From: Candidatus Altimarinota bacterium
Lineage (GTDB): Bacteria > Patescibacteriota > Gracilibacteria > BD1-5 > UBA6164
Assembly: GCA_030683605.1 (NCBI GenBank)
Contig: JAUXPL010000011.1
Location: forward strand, 1 to 64,000
Reading direction: 5' to 3'
DNA: 64,000 bases
Part shown: positions 9,515 through 19,987 of the stretch, one piece after another
How the letters are laid out: each line of letters begins with the position of its first letter
Numbering within the stretch: position 1 is the stretch's first letter
The notes under the pieces: generated by a model
The model's input: only the letters and a program-made list of their open reading frames with translations
The model's database searches: none
Told to the model about the DNA's origin: nothing
Translations under genes and position numbers: made by a program

Positions 9515-9522
9515 ATAATTTA

Positions 9523-9954
9523 TTAATAATTATTTTTTGCTATTTCATTAGCTGATTTATTTACCCATCTTGATAATAAGCTTCATTCATTTTTTTCAGA
9601 TTTTTGTGTCAGCATATTTTGAGCTTTTACTTCATCTATATATTCATCCAAATTAACTCATGTAAATAATTCTGAGAATTGTTCATTTAATTCATCAAAA
9701 TTTTTGATAGTTCAAAGTCAATATTTTTTTACTAAATCTTGTATATCATCATTACTATTTTCTACTATTTGTCTAGTTATTTCATCAGATAGTCATTCAT
9801 CATCTATTTTTTTAGTCAATGATTTACTCAAAGTATCAAGACATTTATGAAATTCTTCTTTATCTACTTCATCTGCTAAAGTATGTAATCACTCTCAAGT
9901 AGTTTCTACTTTATCATCTCAAATTTTTGAGATTTGTTTTAAAAATTCTCACAT
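9523..9954 (-). CDS. Small helical protein, small-protein operon gene 4
   Basis: 143 residues, no recognised family. Strongly acidic and helical, starting MGEFLKQISKIGDDKVETTG; includes DDIQDLVKKYGLGTIKNFDE and ends SLLSRWVNKSANEIAKNNY. No signal peptide or membrane segment. Glycines are mostly TGA, so it is a native gene that standard-code annotation would miss entirely. Spacing to the genes on either side is 16 and 8 bp. Confidence 0.6.
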
Positions 9955-9970
9955 ATTATTATGTTAAAAA

Positions 9971-10273
9971 TTAAATATTATTAATTAATTGTTCTGATTC
10001 TTTATAATCCTTATAATTATCTATTTTTTCACTTGTAACTATTCTAACTTTTGTTATTTTTTTTGTTGTATTTTCCAATTCAGTTTTTGTATCATTTATT
10101 ACTTTTGATATTGATATTACTAAATTTTCTAGTATTTTTTCATCTTTAGTTATTTCAAGCATTACGTATGTTTTTTTTAAAGCATGTGCATCTATAGAAT
10201 TATTTTCTAATAATTCTATTAGCTCTAAAAGTATAGATTTTAAATTTTTAACTTTTGTATTTAAATCTTGCAT
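9971..10273 (-). CDS. Small coiled-coil protein, small-protein operon gene 3
   Basis: 100 residues with no glycine or tryptophan. Predicted almost all-helical: MQDLNTKVKNLKSILLELIE, then LKKTYVMLEITKDEKILENL with leucine/isoleucine heptads. No export signal. Its size and layout resemble genes 1 and 2 of the same operon, so the three may be distant paralogs or subunits of one helical assembly; this is inference. Confidence 0.6.
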   Translation of the reverse strand: MQDLNTKVKNLKSILLELIELLENNSIDAHALKKTYVMLEITKDEKILENLVISISKVINDTKTELENTTKKITKVRIVTSEKIDNYKDYKESEQLINNI

Positions 10274-10285
10274 ATTTTTGTATTA

Positions 10286-10522
10286 TTAATTATTTTTATT
10301 TAAATCAAACAATGTTTGTTTTAATATTTGATTTATGATAATTCATGTTTTCATTTTCTCATTTTTTTTAAATTCCTCTATTTCTATTTCAGTATTATTT
10401 TTTGTATTTAATATGAGTTCTATTTTACTTTTGTTTCAATCTAATATATTATTAATATCATTACTTAATATTGTTTTTTCTTTTGAATATAATCAAGAAT
10501 TTAATGTTTTTAAATTTTCCAT
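10286..10522 (-). CDS. Small helical protein, small-protein operon gene 2
   Basis: 78 residues, no recognised family. Starts MENLKTLNSGLYSKEKTILS and has a charged central helix (EIEIEEFKKNEKMKTG) and an isoleucine/leucine-rich C-terminal helix (IIINQILKQTLFDLNK). Contains three TGA glycines. Twelve base pairs separate it from gene 3 and nine from gene 1, consistent with one transcript. Confidence 0.55.
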
Positions 10523-10531
10523 TTTTTGATA

Positions 10532-10837
10532 TTAATAATTAAATTTAGTTTTACTTAGAGCTGATAAGTTTATTTTTTTTACTCATGTATTTTCTATATA
10601 TTTTATTTTTTCTATATTTTCAATTTTTTTTCCTAGTTTTTCTAGTTCCAGAAATATTTTAGCTAGATTTTCAATTATCGCTTCATATGTGATTTCAAAA
10701 CTTTCTGTATCACTTATACTTGATAAAATAGTATATAATTCATATAAAATTTTTTTATTTATTCAGTATGAACTATCTAGTTTTTGAATTGTTTCTAGCT
10801 GTTCTTTTACATTTTGTAATTTTTGTTCTCTGTTCAT
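10532..10837 (-). CDS. Small coiled-coil protein, small-protein operon gene 1
   Basis: 101 residues, no recognised family. Two long helices are evident: MNREQKLQNVKEQLETIQKL and FEITYEAIIENLAKIFLELE followed by KKIENIEKIK. No signal peptide. It is the promoter-proximal gene of a five-gene minus-strand operon preceded by a near-consensus promoter (10864-10892), so the set is probably well expressed. ESX-like WXG100 proteins have similar size and helical content, but no WXG motif is present here. Confidence 0.6.
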
Positions 10838-10863
10838 AACTAGTATTATAAATTATTATAATT

Positions 10864-10892
10864 ATTTTATCATATCTATAATAGTGTGTCAA
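10864..10892 (-). promoter_or_regulatory. Near-consensus promoter of the small-protein operon
   Basis: Read on the minus strand: TTGACA (10892-10887), 17-bp spacer, TAAAAT (10869-10864). It lies 27 bases upstream of the first gene of the operon. Confidence 0.75.
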
Positions 10893-10906
10893 ATATATAG
10901 ATTGTC

Positions 10907-10934
10907 TTTACAAATAAGTAAATAAAATTATAGT
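10907..10934 (+). promoter_or_regulatory. Promoter of trpS
   Basis: TTTACA at 10907-10912 and TATAGT at 10929-10934 with a 16-bp spacer, back to back with the operon promoter on the other strand. Confidence 0.5.
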
Positions 10935-10964
10935 AATTGAAATAAAATATTTAACAATTTAAAA

Positions 10965-11933
10965 ATGACAAAAATATTAACGGCAATTAAACCTACTTGA
11001 AATGGTATGCATATATGAAACTATATGTGAGCATTTAAGCCTTTTTTAGACTTAGCAGAGGGTAAGGAAGCATTTATATTTATAGCTGACTATCATAGTT
11101 TGACTTCAGTACATGATGCAGAAACTATGAAGAGAAATAAATTAAGACTTTTGAAAGAATATTTCGCTTTATTACCAAAAAATACAAAAATTACAGTTTT
11201 TGAACAATCAAAAGTGAATAGAATAAATGATATTACTTGGATATTATCTAGTGTTACAGCTCTTAGTTTAATACTTAGATGACATAGTTTCAAGGATTCA
11301 AAAAATAAAAATAGTGAAATAAATATGGCAGTTTTTAACTATCCTATACTGATGACAAGTGATATTATCTCTTATGATATTGATATAGTGCCAGTATGAA
11401 AAGACCAAGTACAACATATGGAATTCGCTCGTGATATAGCTTGAAATTTCAATAAAACTTATAATACTGATTTATTCAAATTGCCATGATATCATGTAGA
11501 TAAAAATCTACAAACAATTCCATGAACAGATGGTAGAAAGATGAGTAAGAGTTATGATAATTTTATATGAATATTTGATGATGAAAAGACTCTAAAGAAA
11601 AAAATAATGTCTATAATAACTTGAAGTGAAACACTAGAAGAGACAAAAGACCCAAAAAAATGTAATGTTTTTGCTTTGATTAAGCTATTTGCAAGTGTAG
11701 ATAAACAAAAAGAAATAGCAAAAAAATACAAGGCAGGGAATTATTGATATGGTCATGCAAAACTAGAATTATTAGATATTATTTTGGAGTATTTCAAAGA
11801 AGCAAGAGAGAGATATAATAGTTTTGAAAATGATATGAGTTATATAGAAAAAAAATTATCAGAGTGAAATAAAATAGCCAATAAAATGGCTGATAAAAAG
11901 TATTCTGATATGATGAATGTTATCGGATTGTAA
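10965..11933 (+). CDS. trpS: Tryptophanyl-tRNA synthetase
   Basis: 322 residues, the usual length for a compact TrpRS (320-340). Class I signatures: the HIGH-type motif GMHIGNYMGAF (residues 14-24), the KMSKS loop GRKMSKSYDN, the tryptophan pocket region NYPILMTSDIISYDIDIVPVG and KDQVQHMEFARDIA. Charges tRNA-Trp in the cytosol. Because UGA is glycine here, all tryptophans are UGG. Expressed from its own divergent promoter and followed by a strong terminator, so it is a single-gene unit. No leader-peptide or T-box control like that of thrS is visible upstream. Confidence 0.95.
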
Positions 11934-11951
11934 TATATTAAAAGTATTGCA

Positions 11952-11990
11952 CATAAATAGTCAAAAAATAATTTGACTATTTATTTTTTT
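11952..11990 (+). terminator. Terminator of trpS
   Basis: AAATAGTCAAA / TTTGACTATTT stem around AAATAA, then seven or more Ts. Confidence 0.85.
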
Positions 11991-12031
11991 GTTTTATATT
12001 TTAAACCTAATTAAACATTAACTTTAATAAT

Positions 12032-15000
12032 ATGTCAAATATATGAGTTTCTTTATATTGAGCAGTTCCAGAGTATTCATCTGTTCCAGAAATTATTTGA
12101 AAACAAGAGCTTGTTAGTTTAACTTGATCTGCTTCTATTTTAACTATATCTTGAAAAAAAATTCTAATAGATATTTGACTTTTTCAATGAGGAGAATGAT
12201 CTGATTATTATAATAGAGAAAATATAAAATTTATAAATGATTTAGATGCTGTTTTTATTACTCATTCTCATATAGACCATATATGAAGATTACCTTTATT
12301 ATATAAATTGTGATTCAGGTGACCAATTTATATGACGGGAGCTACAAAAGAAATCACATATGAAATGCTATTAGATTGTGTAAAAATTCAAGAATGAGAT
12401 GCTATTATTCGATTAAAAAAAAGTGAACCATTAGTTTCTAGATTAAAGAAATCTTTAAAATTGAAAAGTGAATTAGTAAAGAAGAAAAGATTAAATGATT
12501 CGGAACAAAATGATTTAAAAGAGATAGAAGAATATCTAAAATTTTATAAAATTGAGTCTGAACACGATATAGAAAAATATTTATCTGATTTGAAACAAAC
12601 ATTATATAAAAGAGAAGATGTAGATTTAGTAATGAAACTAATAAATATTGTTGAACATAATATGGAATTATATTTTGAGACAAAAATAATTAATGCACAT
12701 AATAATAATAGAGAAGATCAAGATGATTTAAATAATTTTCCTAGTAAAATTGCTGATTGATTTAATAATATACTGAAGGTAGATAAGGAAAATGAGTTTA
12801 AATACTTGAAAAAAAAATGGGTTGTTGATTTAATTAATGAGGTACAAAAATTATTAAAAGATAAAACTTTAAAATACAATGACATAAATTTGGATTTATC
12901 TAAATATTTACAGGAGGCATTTACTTTTTGTAATAAAGAATATGTAAATTATCTAAATTGAATAAATAATTATAATAATAAATGAAATAAATCTCACAAA
13001 AAATCATATGATGATAGATATATAGAGTATAAAAAAATATTAGATTTTTATGGTATTAAATCTAGAGAAGATATAAATAGATTATATATAAATACTAAAT
13101 GAAATATAGATTTATTAAATATAAAAAATGCTACTTCAATAGTTAAGGAATGATTTGAATCTAATTCTAATTTAGATAATACAATTTATATACTTAATAA
13201 ACTGATTAATATCTTTGATTTGAAGCTTCCGTTTGATACTAATCATATAGATAAAGCAATAGATCGTTTGGTAGTTTTAAATAAAAAGAGTACTAGTATT
13301 CAAGACTTAAGTTTTATATTTACAGATGCTGCTCACTTGGTTTGAGCTTCAAGTGTAACATTTACGTCGAAATTAATAAGAAAAAAAGTAAAAGAAATAC
13401 TGGATATAGATTCTGATTCTATAAGTGTATTTTTTTCATGAGATATGTGAAGAATAAAAGATAATAGATTATGAAGACCACAATTACCAGCTAAACCAGT
13501 AAATTATTTACAAATAGAAAGTACTTATTGATGAAGAAATCATAGAAATAGAGAAGAATCAGTAAAAGAGTTGATTGATATGATAGAAAAATCTGAATGA
13601 AATGTACTTATTTCTGTATTTTCACAGCAAAGATTACAAGAAATATTGTTGACAATATACGAAGAAAAACAAAAAAGATGAGAAGATTTTTTGGATTATG
13701 ATATTTTGGTAGATTGACCACTATGAGAAAAAGTTACTGATAAATATATAAAATTTAAATGAGATGTATATGAACCACTTAAAAAATGATTTTATAGATT
13801 TTTATGAGAAAATGAGTGGCAATTATTATATATGGATCAAATTGAACAATGAGAAGATTTCATAGTTCCTAAAAAAAGTATAATTTTATCATCGTCAGGT
13901 ATGATGGATTGATGAGCAATTACAAATCATTTACCATTTATTTTAACTGATCCTAAAGCTACATTATTAGCACCATGATATTTGTCTAGGTGAACTCTTT
14001 GAAATGAAATAATTTGGTGAGATAAAAAATATGTAACAGTAGATTGAACTAAATGTGAAATAAAATGTAACAAGAAATTTATAGATGGTTTTTCTTCACA
14101 TATATGACATGATGAAATTACACAATATATAGATGAAACACTTTACTCTGGAAAACTTAAAAATTCATCAACTATTGCATTGACACATTGAATCAAAGAA
14201 TGACAATTATTGTTAAAATCAGATATCGAAAAAATAATTTTAAATTATAATAAATATTTAGAATATGAAGGTAAAGATAAAATAGATGTAGTGGTAACTA
14301 TTCCTGAAAAATTTAAAGTTTATGATGTAATTGATAGAAAAATTAATGATTCTAATTTAATAGATGATGATATTGTAGATCTTGCCATTGAATTTTCAAA
14401 TGATAAACTAATTAATAAAAAACCAAATATTCCCAAGAAGGTAAATGAATTAGAATACGTTGAGGTAAAAAAGGAACAAGAAAAAATTCCACAAGAAATA
14501 TTAGAAGAAATCGAAAGAAATAAAAAAGAAATACTTCAAGTAAAACTTTTATGAGATATTATTTCAAAAAGGAGAAAAGCTTTTACAGAAAAATATCTAG
14601 ATAAGTTATTACTTTTGTTTAAAAATGAATACATAAATAGGGCAGAGTCAAAGATTTCTAAATTGTCAGTAACTCAAAGAAAAGAATTTTATTATAAAAT
14701 AGATAAAAAACTTACTAGAACAGATAATATAGATAAACAAGTTAATAATATTTGAAAGAAAAATACTAAATTAAAACTTATTATTGATGATATAATAAAT
14801 TTTTTTAAAACTGAAAAACAAGTAATATCTAACAAAATCAATGATATAAAAAAATTAATAGAACAATTAGAACTAGATAAAAATGAATTAAAATCAAGAT
14901 TATATGATTTAGAAAATTTTAAGTGAGAAAAAGATGCTGATTACAAGAAAAAATTATCTGATTTAAGAAATAGAATTAGATCAAAAGATAAAAAGATAAA

Positions 15001-15886
15001 AATACATGAAAATGAAATAAAAAATCTAAAAAATGTAATAGTAAGTACTCAAAACGAAATATATAGAGAATCAAAATCATTGTTTTCTGATTCAAATTTA
15101 GATTGATTTAAAGAAATATACAATAATTTATTAGTAGAATATAATTCAGATTTATGAAACAAGTTAAATGAATTATTTGAGAAAAATATAAAAGAAAATG
15201 ATAAAAATATATATGAATTAAATAAAGAAAAGAAACATCATATAAGCATAAATATGAAAAAAAGAAAAGCAAATTTTTGATGAAGAAATTTGTATGAAGA
15301 ATTATATGATAATTTAGAAAAAGAGATAGATTTAGTAAAACTACAATTATTAATAAATGAATGATTTTTCAATACACAAGAACTTTCATATATTAATTCA
15401 AAATTATCTATAATTAAATCATCTGATTGAGAAAAAAGAAACAAAGTATGATCTATGAACCACTTGATTTCATATTTCAAAGAAAAAAGAAATGAAAATA
15501 GAGATAGATGAATTAATTTTATATTTTTTATAGATGATTTAAATAAACGAATTTTAAAATTATTTAATACAATTTTTGAAAAGGAGGAATTTAATAATTC
15601 AATTAGTGAAGATTTTGATATATATTTATTTTTGAGATCTAAGATGAGCTTGAGAGAATATATAAGTACTAAGTATAATCTTGAAAAATTAGAATGAATA
15701 GATGTTTATTTAAAAGAATTCGATGAGAAACAAGAAAATATAGATTATGTATCAAGAGATTTAGATATATTAGAATCAACAAACACTTCAAAAAACAACA
15801 TAACAGTATTAAAAGATTTGAATAAATGAATATTATCGACTAGATATGAAGTAGAAGATATACTAGGAATTAATAGAGATAAATAA
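12032..15886 (+). CDS. Giant MBL-fold/beta-CASP nuclease-like protein
   Basis: 1284 residues. The N-terminus has a metallo-beta-lactamase fold with the metal motif HSHIDH (residues 73-78); further motifs follow after a large gap: DAAHLVGAS (about 429), FFSGDMGR (467), SSSGMMDGG (620) and the HGE-like THGIKEG (717). These are the marks of beta-CASP RNA-processing nucleases such as RNase J and CPSF73-like enzymes (usually 450-650 residues). Two additions stand out: about 290 charged residues inserted between residues 135 and 425, inside the MBL domain, and a C-terminal lysine/glutamate-rich coiled coil from about residue 800. Likely an RNA nuclease; the extensions may bind partners. One of two CGA codons noticed in the window lies at each end of this gene. 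Confidence 0.85.
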
Positions 15887-15887
15887 G

Positions 15888-15916
15888 AAAAATAGCTAAG
15901 AAATTAGCTATTTTTT
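15888..15916 (+). terminator. Terminator after the beta-CASP gene
   Basis: AAAATAGCTAA, loop GAAA, TTAGCTATTTT and a T-run: a GNRA-tetraloop intrinsic terminator. Confidence 0.85.
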
Positions 15917-16028
15917 GTTTTTATATAAAAATATGTTAAAATTAATTAAATAGTTTTTCTTTTTTATTTCAGTTTTTGTCTTTTTTATTTTTTATAAAAT
16001 CACATCATTATTTAATTAACCAAAAAAT

Positions 16029-16682
16029 ATGACAAATAATATGCACACTTTTGATGAGGAAATGATTGATGTTTATGATCTAGAATGAAATTTTGTAAGA
16101 ATACAGAATAGAAAGGAGTTTAATAATGAAATAAAAGAGGATTATCAATTAACATGAGAAGTAAAATATACAGTTAGAAGTGTATGAGCTCTATTATTAA
16201 ATAGTGAAGAAGATTTTCTGTTAGTACAGAGATGAAATACTTTTGATTCTCCATGACTTATAGATAAAACAATTTGATGACATGTTTCATCTTGAGAATC
16301 ATATGATAGTACAGTAGTAAGAGAGTTAGAAGAAGAAATATGAGTAGAATGAGTAGTAGCAAAAAATAGTGATGAATTTAAAGAATTATTAAAAACATTA
16401 GATACTACAAAAATTGCAGTACTATTATTGTTAGATAACAAAAATATACTAGTAAATGTAGAATGAGATAAACAATACAAAAGAAGTTTTGATGCCTGAA
16501 TATATATGTGAGTTTATAATTGAGAAATCAATAATTTTCCTGATTGATCTGCTAAATCTAGTGTGAATATTCCTTCAAATGTTTTATTAGAAGAAATAGA
16601 AAAAAACAAAGAAAAATTCACAAATAGTCTACCAACTTTGATAAAAGATTATAGAGACTTGATTTTATCAAAAATTAGATAA
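16029..16682 (+). CDS. Nudix hydrolase, isopentenyl-diphosphate isomerase-like
   Basis: 217 residues. The Nudix box GHVSSGESYDSTVVRELEEE followed by IGV (residues 79-101) fits GX5EX7REUXEEXGU exactly; three of its flanking glycines are TGA. The N-terminal part (EEMIDVYDLEGNFVRIQNRKE) is the opening seen in IDI-like Nudix proteins that share the type 1 isopentenyl-diphosphate isomerase fold. The true substrate cannot be read from the sequence; nucleotide diphosphate derivatives are as likely. It is followed by its own hairpin and then by a GHMP-kinase-like gene, an association that might hint at isoprenoid or sugar-phosphate metabolism. Confidence 0.85.
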
Positions 16683-16711
16683 TAATAGTAACAATATTTG
16701 TTACTATTATT
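16681..16711 (+). terminator. Hairpin after the Nudix gene
   Basis: AATAATAGTAACA / TGTTACTATTATT stem with a short loop and a few Ts; it ends just before the next start codon. Confidence 0.6.
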
Positions 16712-16713
16712 TT

Positions 16714-18468
16714 ATGAATACACAATCGTTACAAGAAATGTTTCCAGAAGTTTATAGAGATTTTTATTCGAGGAATCCTATTGTTTTAAGTTGATGTTAT
16801 GTTTTCCCATGGTGACCAATGTGATGAAAACATATTTCTCATAGTATAAGAGTAAAATCTAAAATCCCATTAAAATGTTATGTATGATTCAATAAAAATT
16901 CCTCATGAAAGATTACATTTTGATTATGTGATTTTTATGATATATCAAATAAAAATTTTATAAGGCAGGATTTTAGTATTGTCGTTAAAGAGTTTAAATG
17001 AGTGTGTGATATTTTAGATTCTTTTTTAACAGATAATGATATTGTTGATTGATGTGAAATATCAGTTTTGTCAGAAACTTCTAGATGACATTCATTTGGT
17101 TTATCATGAACTCTATTTGCAGTACTTGTATCGTGACTTTTTGAGATTTTTGGTTTAATAAATTTTAATAAGTATTCTGATTATACTGAGTTATTGAATT
17201 CCGAAATTATTAATGATATATTTAAAATTTCATTATCTTTAGAATTAAAATCTAGGTATTGAAATACAATATGACAAAATATTTTAAGCACTTTAAGTAA
17301 TTATAGAGAGCCAACTGTTTTAATATCTGAAATGTACTGAAATGAAATTAAAAATGAAGAAATTTCAAATATATTTAGAAAGCATATACTCTTAATGTCT
17401 TCTGTAGAAAATTACGTTACAAAAGATATATCATTAGATTTTTGAATGATTTTTCCATGAATTTCTTGAGATACTAAACAGGTAGAACAATATAAAGTTG
17501 CTGATAAAAATTTACTAAATGATTATAAAATTAGTTTTTCTGATTTTTTGAATAATTTTAATTTAAATAATAAAAAAATATATTTAAAAGATTTTGTTGA
17601 TAGTAATATTGACATATATAATCATATAGCTGATACAATTTGAATCCTAAATTTTAAAACTGTTTATTTGTTTCAAAAAATGGCAAAATCTTGATATAGG
17701 GATGACATAATTGATGATTTTATATATCATGTAAATCAATATAGATATGCTTTATCATTATTAGAAAATCAAAACTCATTTGCTGAAGATTTTATATTTT
17801 ATTTTAGAAAAAATAGATCTCATTCAGATGAAAAAATATGAATAATGCCTACTGCATCTGGTAAAATATGATGATGATATGTGATTGTAACTAAATTGTG
17901 ATTATCTAGAAACACATTGGAAAAAACTATTTCTGATTTAAGGTATTTGTATCCCAATATTGAAGTTGAATATTCTTCTTTTATTGATTGAAGTACAAAT
18001 GATTGAATTATATTGGAACAATCTATAAATAAGTGAATATTTTCACAATATATAAATAGAAATTTGTATGTTTATTCAGATAATTTGTGAATAAACTATT
18101 TTTGAAATTATGAAGAAATATTTGTTAAGGAAACAAATTGAGTTCTTTTAGACACTATTAGTAATAAAATATATATATATTGAAAGAAACTTACATCTAA
18201 AGATATTCATTCTCAAAATGCAACTATTGAAATTTTATCAATTTTGTTGAATAATCTATGAAAAAATATATCTAATCATGATTTACCTTTATCTAGTTAT
18301 AGTAAAAATAAGAATGAAATGGTTTGAAAAATTGTTATACCATTTTTAAAATTAATTGAGAATAATTTTAATATAAAATTAGATTTTGAATGTAAATGAT
18401 GAATAACGGATTTTTATCTAAAGTTGGAGAAAATAGATATTAAAATTTGAAAAATATCTAGAATTTAA
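16714..18468 (+). CDS. Divergent GHMP-kinase-like protein with extended C-terminus
   Basis: 584 residues, family uncertain. Residues 24-58 (VLSGCYVFPWGPMGGKHISH ... IPLKCYVGF) and 120-140 (SETSRGHSFGLSGTLFAVL) resemble GHMP motifs 1 and 2 (the SSA phosphate loop region); MPTASGKIGGGYVIVTKLG near residue 385 resembles motif 3. If correct, it would phosphorylate a small molecule such as a sugar or mevalonate derivative. The C-terminal 100 residues look like a helical, winged-helix-type domain, which ordinary GHMP kinases (300-400 residues) lack. The similarity is weak and by eye; it could instead be an unrelated hypothetical protein. Confidence 0.5.
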
Positions 18469-18473
18469 TTATA

Positions 18474-18501
18474 TTGACAAGTAAAGATTATTATGTATAC
18501 T
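18474..18501 (+). promoter_or_regulatory. Promoter upstream of the PhzE-like genes
   Basis: TTGACA at 18474-18479 and TATACT at 18496-18501, 16-bp spacer; the start codon follows 32 bases later. Confidence 0.65.
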
Positions 18502-18532
18502 TTATCAATATTTTATAAAGTATACATTTTTT

Positions 18533-18718
18533 ATGTCTTTAAATTTACCTGAACATTCAATAAGTACTTTAATTGGACAAAATCTAGAAAATTGAAAAAT
18601 AGATGATTCTATTAATCTAACTAAAAATCAAGTATGAGAAACTCTAGAATCTCAGAATAATAAATATAATATAAAGTCTATCTATGGTTATTGATGAAGA
18701 ATTGAAAATGATGTCTAA
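18533..18718 (+). CDS. Short reading frame, possible 5' part of a frameshifted PhzE-like gene
   Basis: 61 residues if translated alone (MSLNLPEHSISTLIGQNLEN ...), directly downstream of a good promoter. It overlaps the next gene by 35 bases in another frame. A +1 shift at about 18682 would join its residues NKYNIKSI to MVIDEELKMM of the next frame, matching the continuous ...EELFMVVDEELKMM stretch I recall from PhzE-type enzymes. So it is either the 5' end of a gene that needs frameshifting, a decayed gene or the site of a sequencing error. No independent function is recognised. Confidence 0.45.
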
Positions 18719-19826
18719 AATCACTAAATCTTGAAATATAGAAGTTCCATTATTAAAAGAAGTATGAGCAGTAATACATACAGAAGCAAATCTGAATTGA
18801 ATGATAAAAGATAATATTTCTATTTTAGATGCATTCAAAGAAACTATATTTGCTCCAACTCTAGTTTGATGACCAATTGAATCAGCATTTAAAAATATTA
18901 AAAAATATGAAAATGATTCTAGATGATATTATTGATGAGCATTTGGTATTTTGTGAGAAGATTTTTTGGATTCATGTATAGTTATTAGAACTGCATTCAT
19001 TAATAAATTAAATTCAATATTAGAAGTCAGGGCTTGAGCTTGAATTGTTAAAGATTCTCTACCAGAAAAAGAAACACAAGAAACAATTCATAAATCAAAT
19101 TGATTTTTTTGATCATTGTTATGAAAAGCTAGTCCTAATTCTAAGAATTATTTATCATCTTTAGATAATGATGAATTGATTAATTTAAATGAATTACTTG
19201 AAAATAGAAAAAAGCAATTATCAAACTTTTACTTAAATTCACATTTAAACGAAAATTTAGAAGTAGAAGAAATAAAAGATAAGAATTTTGTGCTTGTAAA
19301 TAATTGAGATGATTTTGTATATTTAACAGGTTTTATGATAGAAAGAATGTGATGAAATGTTAAAATTGTAAATAACTGAAATTTTGAGTTTAATAAAATT
19401 AATGCTAGTGATATAGTATTGTTATGACCATGATATGGTGATATAAATGATGAAAATGATTATAAAATGATTAAATTATTAGATATAACTGATAGATTAA
19501 TTTCAAATAATAATAAAATTATATGAATTTGTTTATGACATCAAGCTATTTGTAAAACTAAGTGATATCAAATAGAAAAACAAGATAAAATAACTCAATG
19601 AGAACAACTAGAAGTATTAATTAATTGAAAATATGAAAAACTATGATTTTATAATTCTTTTTCACCAGTAAATAATTGAACAAATAATAATATAGAAATC
19701 TTTTTGAATAACAGAATATTAAACTATAAAGATAGCCATATTTCATCTACACAAGCTCATCCAGAATCAATAATGAGTATTAATTGATTTGAATTACTTA
19801 AAAATATGATTTTAGAAATACTTTAA
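18684..19826 (+). CDS. PhzE-like chorismate-binding and glutamine amidotransferase protein, 5'-truncated
   Basis: 380 residues in this frame. The first half (VIDEELKMMSKI, IHTEANL, TLVGGPIESA, SRGYYGGAFGILGED, VRAGAGIV) matches the C-terminal half of the chorismate-binding domain of PhzE/anthranilate-synthase-type enzymes. The second half is a class I glutamine amidotransferase with the nucleophile in GICLGHQAI and the His/Glu pair in QAHPES. PhzE turns chorismate into 2-amino-2-deoxyisochorismate. About 190-240 N-terminal residues of the chorismate domain are missing even after adding the upstream frame, so the synthase activity is doubtful. An aromatic pathway is unexpected in such a reduced lineage. 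Confidence 0.7.
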
Positions 19827-19889
19827 ATCAATAATTTCTTGCCAAATAATCTACTATATGTTAATATATAAATGGTAATATAAATAATA

Positions 19890-19932
19890 TTTCTCCCTTT
19901 TCCAAAGGGAGTACCCGAAGGGGGAGGGAATA
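19890..19932. repeat. Family-B palindromic repeat, intergenic
   Basis: TTTCTCCCTTTTCCAAAGGG then AGTACCCGAAGGGGGAGGGA. Close copies occur inside the 23400-23516 element and, inverted, in galE at 47362. Sequence to its right (TTTAACTTAAC) is reminiscent of the inverted end of that element, so this may be a decayed copy. Confidence 0.7.
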
Positions 19933-19987
19933 GAAAAAAATGTACCTAAATTTCCTAAAAATTATAATTTAACTTAACAAAATTCTA

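Noticed and set aside
10286-10837. Small operon proteins as WXG100/ESX substrates
   Set aside because: Size and helicity fit, but there is no WXG turn and no ESX ATPase nearby.
12415-15549. CGA codons as possible reassigned (Trp) codons
   Set aside because: The two CGA codons noticed (near 12411 and 15547) sit in contexts where Arg looks natural, and the count is far too small to judge.
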